Assembly: GCA_900642245.1 (NCBI GenBank)
Contig: CAAAJI010000045.1
Span: 100,118-111,357 of the forward strand
Length of the DNA: 11,240 nucleotides
DNA from: Fragilaria radians
Taxonomy: Eukaryota; Bacillariophyta; Fragilariophyceae; Fragilariales; Fragilariaceae
Direction: 5' to 3'
Numbering within the stretch: the stretch's first letter is position 1; each line of letters opens with the position of its first letter. This document shows positions 1 through 6,810 of this stretch, one piece after another. The translations under genes and the position numbers were made by a program. The notes beneath the pieces were generated by a model that was given only the letters and a program-made list of their open reading frames with translations, had not been told where the DNA came from and searched no databases.

Positions 1-290
1 CCCTGGAATACCATAGGAGGAGAACTTATAATGCCAGCGTTATATCCTGAGTTTAACAACTCTAATTTTTCACTTCGTGCGAGATCCTTCTCGTCATCAG
101 ATTCTGAAGAAATACTATAATTAGGGAGGAAGTCCGTTTTTCTCACGAGAATCATATCTCCATCCTTCAGAGCTGGCTCCATGGAGCTACCTCTTACTTT
201 GACAATGGAATACATGTATTCAGTAAACCAAAATCCGGCAGGTAGAGTTAATGCTGCAGACGATAGGGCATGATGAAACCATTTGTTCAT
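1..290 (-). CDS. Mitochondrial inner membrane protease-like signal peptidase (S26 family), C-terminus outside window
   Basis: Reading the minus strand from the ATG at 290-288 gives 96 open codons to the window edge. Residues 8-31 form one hydrophobic N-terminal segment. It is followed directly by RGSSMEPALKDGDMILVRK (33-51), the S26 signal-peptidase box G-S-x-M-x-P with the predicted catalytic Ser at 36 just before Met. Family knowledge: IMP1/IMP2 are short proteins with one N-terminal membrane anchor and this Ser box within about 40 residues. They cleave sorting signals on the intermembrane-space side of the mitochondrial inner membrane using a Ser-Lys dyad. The Lys box would lie beyond position 1. 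An acidic, Ser-rich stretch (about residues 58-80) after the Ser box looks longer than the usual spacer. Alternatives are another type I signal peptidase, for example a plastid one; no clear presequence is seen. I cannot separate IMP1 from IMP2. Confidence 0.75.
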   Translation of the reverse strand, partial: MNKWFHHALSSAALTLPAGFWFTEYMYSIVKVRGSSMEPALKDGDMILVRKTDFLPNYSISSESDDEKDLARSEKLELLNSGYNAGIISSPPMVFQ

Positions 291-700
291 TATTATTGAT
301 AAATCCACATGTCATATTATTTCACGCCCGTGAAAAATCCTGGTCGGAAAATTCAAACATTCTACCAAAACATCATGAATTAGCATGGAAGAGTGTTCGT
401 CATCAAATATATAATTTTAAATCTAACTTAGTATTGTTCAATACCATACCCTTTGAATTAGTAACAACAGAATCATCATTAATGTGAATATTGTTAACAT
501 CAGGTAAATCTCCATCAAGGTAGTCAGAAAGTTGTAGAAACTTCCACATATGGTTGAGTGTAATTTATTTCTAGGCTGGCTACTGAGTTTTCCTTTTAGA
601 TTTGAAGTGTTTGTTTCAGTCAGGGGGCGTGACATTAATTACGTCAAATATTATAAATTCAAAATGACCCATCAAACATGGTAAAATGGTATCATGCAAA
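291..700. other. Gene-free AT-rich spacer
   Basis: This lies between the start of the signal-peptidase gene and the first readable copia motif. Open frames here (about 60-80 codons) have low-complexity or incoherent translations and no domain signature. It should hold the promoter of the signal-peptidase gene, and possibly the gag portion and 5' LTR of the decayed retroelement, but I could not find a convincing LTR, TG...CA boundary or primer-binding site. Confidence 0.4.
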
Positions 701-704
701 CCTC

Positions 705-965
705 CTCTACAGTGTGTGTGATACAGGGATACAGTAACTTGGGGTACACAATATTCAGGACATTCATGAAGATATCGATGCTGGCAACGGAAAGAGTATG
801 ACTTTAACCAAAGTTCGTAGCTTAATGTGCAAAGTAGAGCAAATCCACAGTTCTACTTTGAATGTTACCTTGAGTGAGGTTAACCTTCTGCCGGAACTAT
901 ATTTTTCTATTGTTCATACAACTTCAACTGGTTTTGTGAAAGGGTTCAAGATGTCTGTATTGCAG
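705..965 (+). pseudogene. Copia aspartic protease remnant
   Basis: One frame stays open from 705 to 965 apart from a TAA at 735. It has the aspartic-protease triad Asp-Thr-Gly at 720-728, a glycine motif AGNGKSM around 780-797, and then VTLSEVNLLPEL around 863-900. The last piece matches the copia segment that leads into the Pro-Glu-Leu / Asn-Leu-Phe-Ser motif just before integrase. The stop six codons after the start of the triad region disables it. Spacing between the triad and the Pro-Glu-Leu motif fits the family. Confidence 0.65.
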
Positions 966-1001
966 TAGCCAGTAGAAAATGGTGCCGTTGAAAACTTAAA
1001 G

Positions 1002-1163
1002 ATAAAGAAATTGATATCAATCAGTTTCACAGAGTGAAACGGTTATTGTGCTGTGGATCGATTAAGCAAATTAAAAATTGTCTTTTTAAATATAAAGAAA
1101 TATCAATAAGTTTCACAGAGTAAACGGTCATTGTGGCGTGGATCGATTAAATGACTAAGCAAA
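1002..1163 (+). repeat. Imperfect direct duplication, two copies of about 70 bp
   Basis: Copy one is about 1002-1070 and copy two about 1092-1163. Shared blocks in the same order are ATAAAGAAA, TATCAAT, AGTTTCACAGAGT, AAACGGT, ATTGTG, GTGGATCGATTA and AAGCAAA, with small indels between them. The offset is about 90 bp. It lies in the join between protease and integrase remnants, so it probably arose by local duplication within the dead element. Confidence 0.75.
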
Positions 1164-1900
1164 GATTCAAGGTTTCGAAATTGTGTGAACAATTTGAAGT
1201 TTGTGAAGATTGAGCCATTGCTAAGGAGAATATAAATAAAGTATAGACTAGAGATACTACTTTACTGGGAGAAACACATTTTTGTTTGTCTAAGTTTAGT
1301 TAAGCAGCTAAGCGTTGGAGGTCCAAAGTCTGGGGAACTTGTACATGATTATTCAGATCTCATTCGAGTTTCTTTTAAAGTCAAGAAGTGACCTTAATGT
1401 AAAGATCATTGTTTTGCTTGCTAATTGTAAAATGTGTGTATTATGGTCAAACATCGTGATGATGTTGGTGAAAATTAAGATTTTTATTAGGAATATAGAA
1501 CTAAGCAAATGGGAGAGATTTTTGAACTTCCAGGACCTAGGATAAGCAATATAAAATTGTGGAGGACGTAAGGATAAAGTTGGGAATAGGTCTGGGTTGA
1601 ATATTCTATGACTGTAACTTATTTATCAGTCATAAAATCGAAAAAATAGAGAATTAGTGTCCTTATGAAATCTACTTGGAGTTAAGCCGAAGAAAAAAAG
1701 CGCTAGGTACTTGGTGAGATAGCAGATGTCACAACTATAAACAGGGATGATATTGAAGAATTGGGATACTGTTTGTACGTGTATTGGCTATCCCGTCAAT
1801 CATTCAAGCAATATCTATAGGATATTAATTTTGGAGATGCATGGTATTGTGCAATCGAGTGAAATTACTTGATTAGGAGAGCGTTACAAAGATTAGACGT
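1160..1900 (+). pseudogene. Copia integrase remnant
   Basis: Pieces in several frames follow integrase order. A Cys-containing stretch (about 1170-1215) may be what is left of the zinc-finger end. SVGGPKSGELVHDYSDLIR (1311-1367) corresponds to the W-x-L-V-D-D-Y-T/S core strand, and KSRSDLNVKI (from about 1378) to the following Phe-Leu-Lys-x-Lys-Ser segment. HRDDVGEN (1452-1475) corresponds to the second catalytic Asp motif (R-C-D-N-A-G-E-N). MGEIFELPGPRISN (1509-1550) corresponds to the strand before P-Q-Q-N. PYEIYL (about 1662) and LGEIADVTTINRDDIE (1710-1757) match the C-terminal region. The P-Q-Q-N-G motif is destroyed and the first catalytic Asp appears replaced in a C-L-S context, so it is dead. 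Confidence 0.65.
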
Positions 1901-1932
1901 TAAAGAAATCAACATTTAACAAAGATTTGGAG

Positions 1933-1965
1933 AATGAAGATAATGAAGATAATGAAGATAATGAA
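1933..1965 (+). repeat. 9-bp tandem repeat (AATGAAGAT), 3.7 units
   Basis: Three exact copies of AATGAAGAT (1933-1959) are followed by a partial unit. In one frame this encodes repeated Asn-Glu-Asp, which fits the acidic low-complexity linker that commonly separates integrase from reverse transcriptase in copia polyproteins. Slippage may have extended it after inactivation. Confidence 0.8.
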
Positions 1966-2129
1966 TTACAAATTTAAAGCTAAAATAAAGTAACCCAAGA
2001 GATTCAACGAAACGAAATAGTAATGAAACTAGCAATGGCGTCAACAAGAAGCCATAACAGCATCTGATATGGTTAGAATGCTCTGTAGCATCATGACCTG
2101 TTGAAGAATAAGATCAAAGAATGGAGTTA

Positions 2130-2500
2130 CTGCTTGATCTGGCTAATGCTGCGCTCATAGTAGCTAACAATATGGAAGAACTTTCAACATTTCTAAGAAG
2201 CATGGAATTCTAATGACCCAGTGAAGAGAAATAAATGGATTAAAAGAATCAAAAAGAATGTATAGGCATAAGCAATTAAAAGGTTTTGGAAGTAAGCATT
2301 AATTGCAAGTGAACTTTTAAAGTCAAGCAAAATGACACGTTTAGAACAAGATTAAAAATTAAGTAAAATGCCCCTTTAGCGCAAGACTTATTGCATGCGA
2401 GTACCAACAAGTTCCTGGTATTGATATCAGTGAAAAGCTTTGCTTCGGTAATTAATGATGTGACCTTTACAATTATGCTCAATCCCAAGTTAGATTAGGA
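2130..2500 (+). pseudogene. Copia reverse transcriptase (RVT_2) N-terminal remnant
   Basis: EAWNSNDPVKRNKWIK (2197-2244) matches the opening of copia RT, where E-A-W-x-x-x-D/P and K-W-x-x-A-I/K-E are conserved. IACEYQQVPGIDISE (2390-2434) matches the R-L-V-A-x-G-Y-x-Q-x-P-G-I-D-F-x-E motif. VINDVTFTIML (2448-2480) matches the V-x-x-x-T-x-R-x-L-L segment. Frames differ between pieces and stops lie between them. The catalytic Y-x-D-D region was not found downstream, so the element is either truncated near 2570 or too eroded to read. Confidence 0.65.
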
Positions 2501-2570
2501 ACTTCAAGCTTTGGACATCAACATCATGTTTTTGGTCTGAATATTGAATAACATCTTTTTGAGTAGCTGA

Positions 2571-3090
2571 ATTGTTAAATTGTTAAAAACGGTAGAGTGG
2601 ATGTAGTTTTGATCATGCAACCACATCTTGTCAAACCCTTACATAAAGAATAAAATGAGGCATCAAACTTGTTGAATCGGATTGTCTCCTTCTCCTTGAA
2701 TGGACATTACTCTATTGGACTCAGATGAGGTTTACTTGACCTGATTGAAGAAATCTTATTTTAATGAATTTCTAACGTATTTAAAATGCACAATTCTTTA
2801 CGTTGAACAAAAAAATGAGAAAATGTCATGATTACATCGCATTATTTTTCCATCAGGCAAATGGAAGTTTTATTGTGATGTGAGTCTCCTTGTGACTCTT
2901 GATGCTTGGTTACCTTCTTCATTTGCACTTTGAAATGGAGTATATAATTAATGCTTTAATATCATTGAATAATGTGATAGCGGTAAGAATAGAATCTTGC
3001 TAAACTTGTTCAGAACACTTGAAAATTACTTTGAGTTATGAAAACAGATGTCTCAACTGTGACTATCTTGTGACATGGGAATTGAAAATT
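2571..3090. other. Gene-free spacer, includes 3' flank of the CAP-Gly-LOV gene
   Basis: AT-rich sequence with no coherent frame on either strand. It may contain unreadable remains of the 3' half of the copia element. The right end must hold the 3' untranslated region of the minus-strand CAP-Gly-LOV gene, whose stop is at 3091-3093. Confidence 0.4.
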
Positions 3091-4773
3091 TTAGTTGTCA
3101 TGTACAACAGTAATGTCATCCTGAGGTTGTACCAACATTTCAACATGCACGTTTTGGCTTCTATTTTCTGAACTCTTCATCTCCTTCTCTTTGCGATGTT
3201 TTCTTTTTGTATGACTTTTATCTCCTTTTCTTTCTGATTTTTGCTTTATTCCAGCCTTTTTATTTTGCTGTCCTGAAGATCTGCCTTCTTTCAAGTCCTT
3301 AGGAAAATCTTTTCGATTTTTTGCCGCTCCTACTTTAACAGTCAGAATTGAATTATCACAGCTCATGGAATTTTTCTCATCTTTCTCTGATGTCGAGCTA
3401 GAATGAGGAATATTAGAACAAGAAATTTGTGAATTCACCTTTTCAATAGATTCTTTCCCCAGAGAAATTAGCTCAGCTTTTTGGCAAGAGTTCACTATGG
3501 CCGCCCTTCTATTGTTGGACAGTCTTTTAACGTGGGATACCTCGGAAACGGTAGCTTGCAACGGTGAGTCAAAGCTCATTTCGCTCCCCCAAGTTGAATG
3601 TGTTCCCTCCTCTCGAGCACTATCATTCCATTGAGAAATATCACTCTGGTTTGATTGATACTTCCCCAAGCTTGCGGTTGCTAAACGAGTATTTTGGAGT
3701 TCTGAGGCAATTATTTCTGTCTCCCGTAACAATATCTCCAAAGCCACACAGGCACTCACTTCACACTGTACCCCAATGTAATTCTTAACTCTGTCTTTTT
3801 CATCCCGGAGTGCAGCGATGAAACAACGATTGAAAAACTTTCTACCATCTGCTTTATAGTTTATCAGACAAACCAGACAATCGTTTCCTTGCTGAATCGC
3901 CGTTCGAATGCGATGAACATGATGAGGGTCAGTTTCAGGACCTTGCAAGAAGCGGCAGTTTCGACCAAAAACATCATTTAAGCTGTATCCTGTCATATTT
4001 AAAAATGACTGACTTGCAAAAATAATTGGATTGTCCGGAAGTCTTGGATCCGACAAACAAAAGTTTTGTTGTGTCATCATTAAACCTTTGACAAGTTCAA
4101 AATCACTTTGCCTCAGATCACTTTTCGTGCTTCCATATACTAGCTTCGATCCTCTTGCAATCATTATACCTGTTGGTGGATCTTCGTTTCTCGATCGGCG
4201 CAACTCTTCAAGACGAAGCTCTTTAAGCTTCCGTATGTGCTCTTCCTCGCGATCATAAGCTGTACAACGATGTTTCTCCATATTTCTCTTCATTATAGCC
4301 ACTTGCCGCTGCTCCACAAGAGAGTCAATGAATCTAAGATCTGCGAGTTGGGATTCTTCAGTTTTGCGTATGTCCCTTGATGCTATTCTTTTGTGCACAT
4401 CATGAATGGGTGCAATATAACCATTGTTCAGTCCAACGTTAGGAAAATAACGCTTACCCTTAATTGATCCGTCACTGTTCCCTTTACCAATGGAGGGACC
4501 AGTGAGCTGAATTCCAACCCATATGCCATCTGCAAAGTGAACTTTACCAACGTAAGCTATACTACCCTGTAGAAAAACAGCCTTGGAATCTGCTAGAGCG
4601 ACGTTGTCCTCAAGTTTCAATTCAGGAACGTTACTCCAGTTTGATGACTCTGTTATGATCCTTTCCTTATCACCTATGTGTTTATCTCTCGTTGCTAATT
4701 TGTTTTTTCTATCGCCATAAAACTTATCAGGAAGAGTATTCACTAATGATGTCACTTTGTTGAATAAGCTCAT
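3091..4773 (-). CDS. CAP-Gly / coiled-coil / LOV blue-light-receptor fusion protein, 560 aa
   Basis: A single intronless frame from ATG (4773-4771) to TAA. Residues about 57-129 are a CAP-Gly domain: YVGKVHFADGIWVGIQL is the canonical core, GKGNSDGS (96-103) is a variant of the GKNDG tubulin/EB-tail groove, then G-K-R-Y-F and NNGYI. Residues 134-195 are highly charged and probably helical or coiled-coil. Residues about 225-340 are a LOV domain: SDPRLPDNPIIFAS (241-254), GRNCRFLQ (270-277) with the flavin-adduct Cys at 273, Asn305 and Asn315 in the N-Y-x-x-D-G-x-x-F-x-N element, and Gln336 in GVQ. All key FMN-contact and signalling residues are present, so it should be photoactive. Residues 480-535 are a Lys/Arg-rich tail. 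Known: CAP-Gly binds C-terminal EEY/F of tubulin, EB and CLIP proteins; LOV senses blue light. Inference: light-dependent microtubule or organelle-positioning factor. Confidence 0.93.
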   Translation of the reverse strand: MSLFNKVTSLVNTLPDKFYGDRKNKLATRDKHIGDKERIITESSNWSNVPELKLEDNVALADSKAVFLQGSIAYVGKVHFADGIWVGIQLTGPSIGKGNSDGSIKGKRYFPNVGLNNGYIAPIHDVHKRIASRDIRKTEESQLADLRFIDSLVEQRQVAIMKRNMEKHRCTAYDREEEHIRKLKELRLEELRRSRNEDPPTGIMIARGSKLVYGSTKSDLRQSDFELVKGLMMTQQNFCLSDPRLPDNPIIFASQSFLNMTGYSLNDVFGRNCRFLQGPETDPHHVHRIRTAIQQGNDCLVCLINYKADGRKFFNRCFIAALRDEKDRVKNYIGVQCEVSACVALEILLRETEIIASELQNTRLATASLGKYQSNQSDISQWNDSAREEGTHSTWGSEMSFDSPLQATVSEVSHVKRLSNNRRAAIVNSCQKAELISLGKESIEKVNSQISCSNIPHSSSTSEKDEKNSMSCDNSILTVKVGAAKNRKDFPKDLKEGRSSGQQNKKAGIKQKSERKGDKSHTKRKHRKEKEMKSSENRSQNVHVEMLVQPQDDITVVHDN

Positions 4774-4950
4774 CTCTAGATTTTGTTTGCACCGTATCTC
4801 ACATTATTTCACTTTTGGATATTACAAATACAGTAACTTACATGAAAACATTACTGTTATTCCTTGCAGGATGACGTCACCATTCAAATTCTCACCTTTT
4901 CCTTTTCCACATCTTCGGCATTTTTCAATAACACTGTTGTTGATAGGACT
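4774..4950. promoter_or_regulatory. Divergent (bidirectional) promoter region, 177 bp
   Basis: The only space between the start codons of the CAP-Gly-LOV gene (leftward) and the PDZ protein gene (rightward). Both 5' leaders and both core promoters must fit here unless they overlap the coding regions. It contains a perfect TGACGTCA and an inverted repeat, ACAGTAA (4830-4836) with TTACTGT (4851-4857). No clear TATA box with good spacing was seen. The inference of shared control rests only on geometry and these motifs. Confidence 0.6.
4872..4879. promoter_or_regulatory. Perfect CRE palindrome TGACGTCA (bZIP site)
   Basis: TGACGTCA lies 72 bp before the ATG of the PDZ gene and about 100 bp before the ATG of the CAP-Gly-LOV gene. 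In diatoms the TGACGT half-site is the known target of aureochrome bZIP-LOV factors and of the CO2/cAMP-responsive elements of carbonic anhydrase promoters. An 8-bp palindrome can occur by chance, but a site centred in a short divergent promoter is a good candidate. Function is not shown by sequence alone. Confidence 0.5.
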
Positions 4951-5877
4951 ATGCCAATTCATTTGTCAAAAATTGTTCTACTTGTTGTGCTATCTCAAAC
5001 GTACGGGTTCATAAGATCATATCAAGCGGTGAATAATGTTTTGAGATTTTCGAAGGCAGAGAGCATCGCATGGGAAGAGGTTTTTCCCGAGGCGACACTC
5101 AAGACTTTCTGCCTTCCCGAACATCGTCCCTTAGGTTGCACTGTAGAAGAAAGCCTAGCTGACTTAGAGCTGAAGCCAGTTTTTATTTCAAAGGTATATA
5201 GTTTGGAAATTTAAATGAAGGCAACATACCTTTCCTCAACAATAACCAACTTTCTGTCTTTTCCACTTAGGTCGCAGATGGTGGATTTGCGGGGAAATCT
5301 GGGTTACAAGTTGGCGATGTCATAATTGGTGTTTCTGGAGTTTTTGGAGGGTTAAGAAATGTTCTTGGAAAAGGCATCGAAGAAATGTACGTTGGTGTTT
5401 CCCCGTTGGTGATACGATTTGAGTCTGCTTTCTCATATCAATGATAGTACAAGTACAGTTGCAGGAATTCCAGATAGAGAGGTTTTAGAGCTTCAAATTC
5501 TTCGTGGCACTAAGGTAATGGAGCAACATGATTCTGCTCTGGTCGATATTTGTGCATCCATCGGAAAAGACGAGAAAGAAATAGAGGAGTGTGTCGTATC
5601 ATTTCTTTCATCCGCATTTGCAGAGGACCAGGAAGACTTCAATGACATTGGGGAGAATGCACCTGACACAGATTCTATTTTAGACGATGCTTTTCAAACG
5701 TTATGGGGGAGTGAATCGATGGAACTGAATGTGGCTCCGGTGTCTGACACTAATTTGCCATCAAAGGAAATATCGGCAAAGTCCTCAAAGCCTCTACCGT
5801 GGCGCTCACGTTCATCTCCTTCAGGAACCTTTGTAAGAGATCCCAAGACTGGAAAGCTTCGAAACATTGATGATTAA
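4951..5877 (+). CDS. Predicted plastid-targeted PDZ-like protein, 3 exons, 262 aa
   Basis: Exons 4951-5193, 5271-5386 and 5448-5877 (TAA) join in frame to 262 codons. I chose the ATG at 4951 because it starts a signal peptide: residues 4-19 are hydrophobic and end TYG, then Phe20-Ile-Arg-Ser. That resembles the diatom ASAFAP plastid motif, where Phe at +1 of the transit peptide is decisive. Residues about 55-141 read as a PDZ-like fold: GCTVEESL (62-69), a strand ending FISKVADGGFAGKSGLQVGD, GVSGVFGGLRNVLGKGIEE, then VLELQILRGTKV across the last junction. The C-terminal 100 residues are acidic then Ser/Pro/basic, ending TFVRDPKTGKLRNIDD, with no known domain. The role in the plastid is unknown; PDZ modules usually bind C-terminal peptides. 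It shares a promoter with the LOV gene. Confidence 0.85.
5194..5270 (+). other. Intron 1 of the PDZ-protein gene (77 bp)
   Basis: GTATAT at the donor and a pyrimidine-rich TTTCCACTTAG at the acceptor. Removal joins FISK to VADGGF without a frame change (the intron lies between codons) and completes the PDZ strand before G-L-x-V-G-D. Unspliced reading runs into TAA at 5212-5214. Confidence 0.88.
5387..5447 (+). other. Intron 2 of the PDZ-protein gene (61 bp)
   Basis: A consensus donor GTACGT and the acceptor ATGATAG. Splicing restores frame (61 bp, remainder 1) and yields GIEEITSTVAGIPDREVLEL, which reads as the loop and final strand of the domain. An alternative AG at 5453 would also keep frame but drop two residues. 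Without splicing, the exon-2 frame continues 20 codons to a TGA at 5442-5444. Confidence 0.75.
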
Positions 5878-6810
5878 GGTAGTTTTTCATGATCGTCATC
5901 ATTTAAATTAGTAGCCTATTTGAGTGGATTCAGTATAAGAAAATTGCAATCCCAGATTTGGACTATGTTGCTCCGATCAACAAATCCTGCATGAAATTTA
6001 AATAATGGATTATTTTCCATCTATACAAAATAATGATTAAAAGTGGGCAACTCATGCTTCAATTCCTCCTTTCTAATCTTTAAATCTTTGACATATTGCC
6101 AGCGTTCAGGGAAATTTAGTTTGTTGTGGCCAGGGGATAAGCACTTGTCGGCTACGCTAACTTTTTACGCATCATTGATTACAAATATTGCTCCCTTCCA
6201 GCGCAAGAAAATCTCAAAAGCGTTACCCTAAAGTTATTTTTGTCAATAAGATACAAGCAGGCGCAACTACATCTCTCTCTCTAGTCAGCTTTCCTCAATT
6301 AAGGAGCTGCGAATTGCACTTCATTCTCAAAACCCTTAGGTCATTATTTTGAAGCTAAAGTAGAAAAAAATCATTTCTCATGGCTAGTCTTAGACAGTAT
6401 CTAGAATCTAAGAGCATTGTCTATGATGAGGGTATACTTAGAAATATGAAAAGAAATAATCCTTCATTTTGGTCATTGTCTATGGTAACGGCTGGAATAT
6501 TCCAAATTTTTATTGCTTATGGTCTGGAATATTTTCAATTTTCAACATACGTTTCACATATCTAGGAACAAAAAGATTTTGGCATTGCCTTTAATAGTTG
6601 TACAAAGATTATATGTCTGGCTCTAATTGAACAATATACTATGACTACAAAATCATGCACAAACGATATAAACTGACACATCAAAGTAACAGTCATGAAC
6701 ATCATGGACAATGAAACTGGCAATCTCAACAATGAGTTGCTTGATCTCATTACTTCTGATTCCTCACGAGAACGCAAATGTATACAACTAATTTTAGTAA
6801 AAGAACAAAT
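5878..6810. other. Spacer without a supportable gene
   Basis: It begins with the 3' flank of the PDZ gene. Small open frames occur, for example a 61-codon ATG frame at 6380-6565 and a 43-residue frame at 6695-6826 starting MNIMDNETGNLNNELLDL. None shows a domain, and nothing indicates expression. The second lies beside the Harbinger-like pseudogene and could be a transposon scrap. A short CT run is at about 6271-6281. Confidence 0.4.

Larger units (their letters stand above)
700..2570 (+). mobile_element. Decayed Ty1/copia retrotransposon (pol remnant)
   Basis: No long ORF survives, but short plus-strand pieces in changing frames match the domain order of a copia polyprotein: aspartic protease (720-965), integrase (about 1160-1900) and the start of reverse transcriptase (about 2130-2500). 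The order protease-integrase-RT is diagnostic for Ty1/copia as opposed to Ty3/gypsy. Dozens of stops and frameshifts, a local duplication and a short tandem repeat show the copy is old and inactive. Copia elements (CoDi groups) are known to be abundant in diatoms. RNase H and both LTRs were not recognised, so the limits are approximate. Matches were made by eye from known family motifs, not by database search. Confidence 0.75.

Noticed and set aside
251..635. Open frames of 65-78 codons on both strands upstream of the retroelement
   Set aside because: Part of the plus-strand frame overlaps the signal-peptidase gene antisense. The translations have no domain or coherent composition.
630..650. 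TTACGTCA, a near-CRE site close to the left end of the retroelement
   Set aside because: One mismatch from the palindrome and no gene start placed to use it.
4031..4258. Plus-strand frames opposite the CAP-Gly-LOV gene (also 3564-3788)
   Set aside because: They are antisense shadows of a strongly supported coding region.
4864..4950. N-terminal extension of the PDZ protein from a TTG at 4864
   Set aside because: A non-ATG start is unlikely in a nuclear gene. The extension would overlap the CRE and hide the signal peptide that begins at the ATG 4951.
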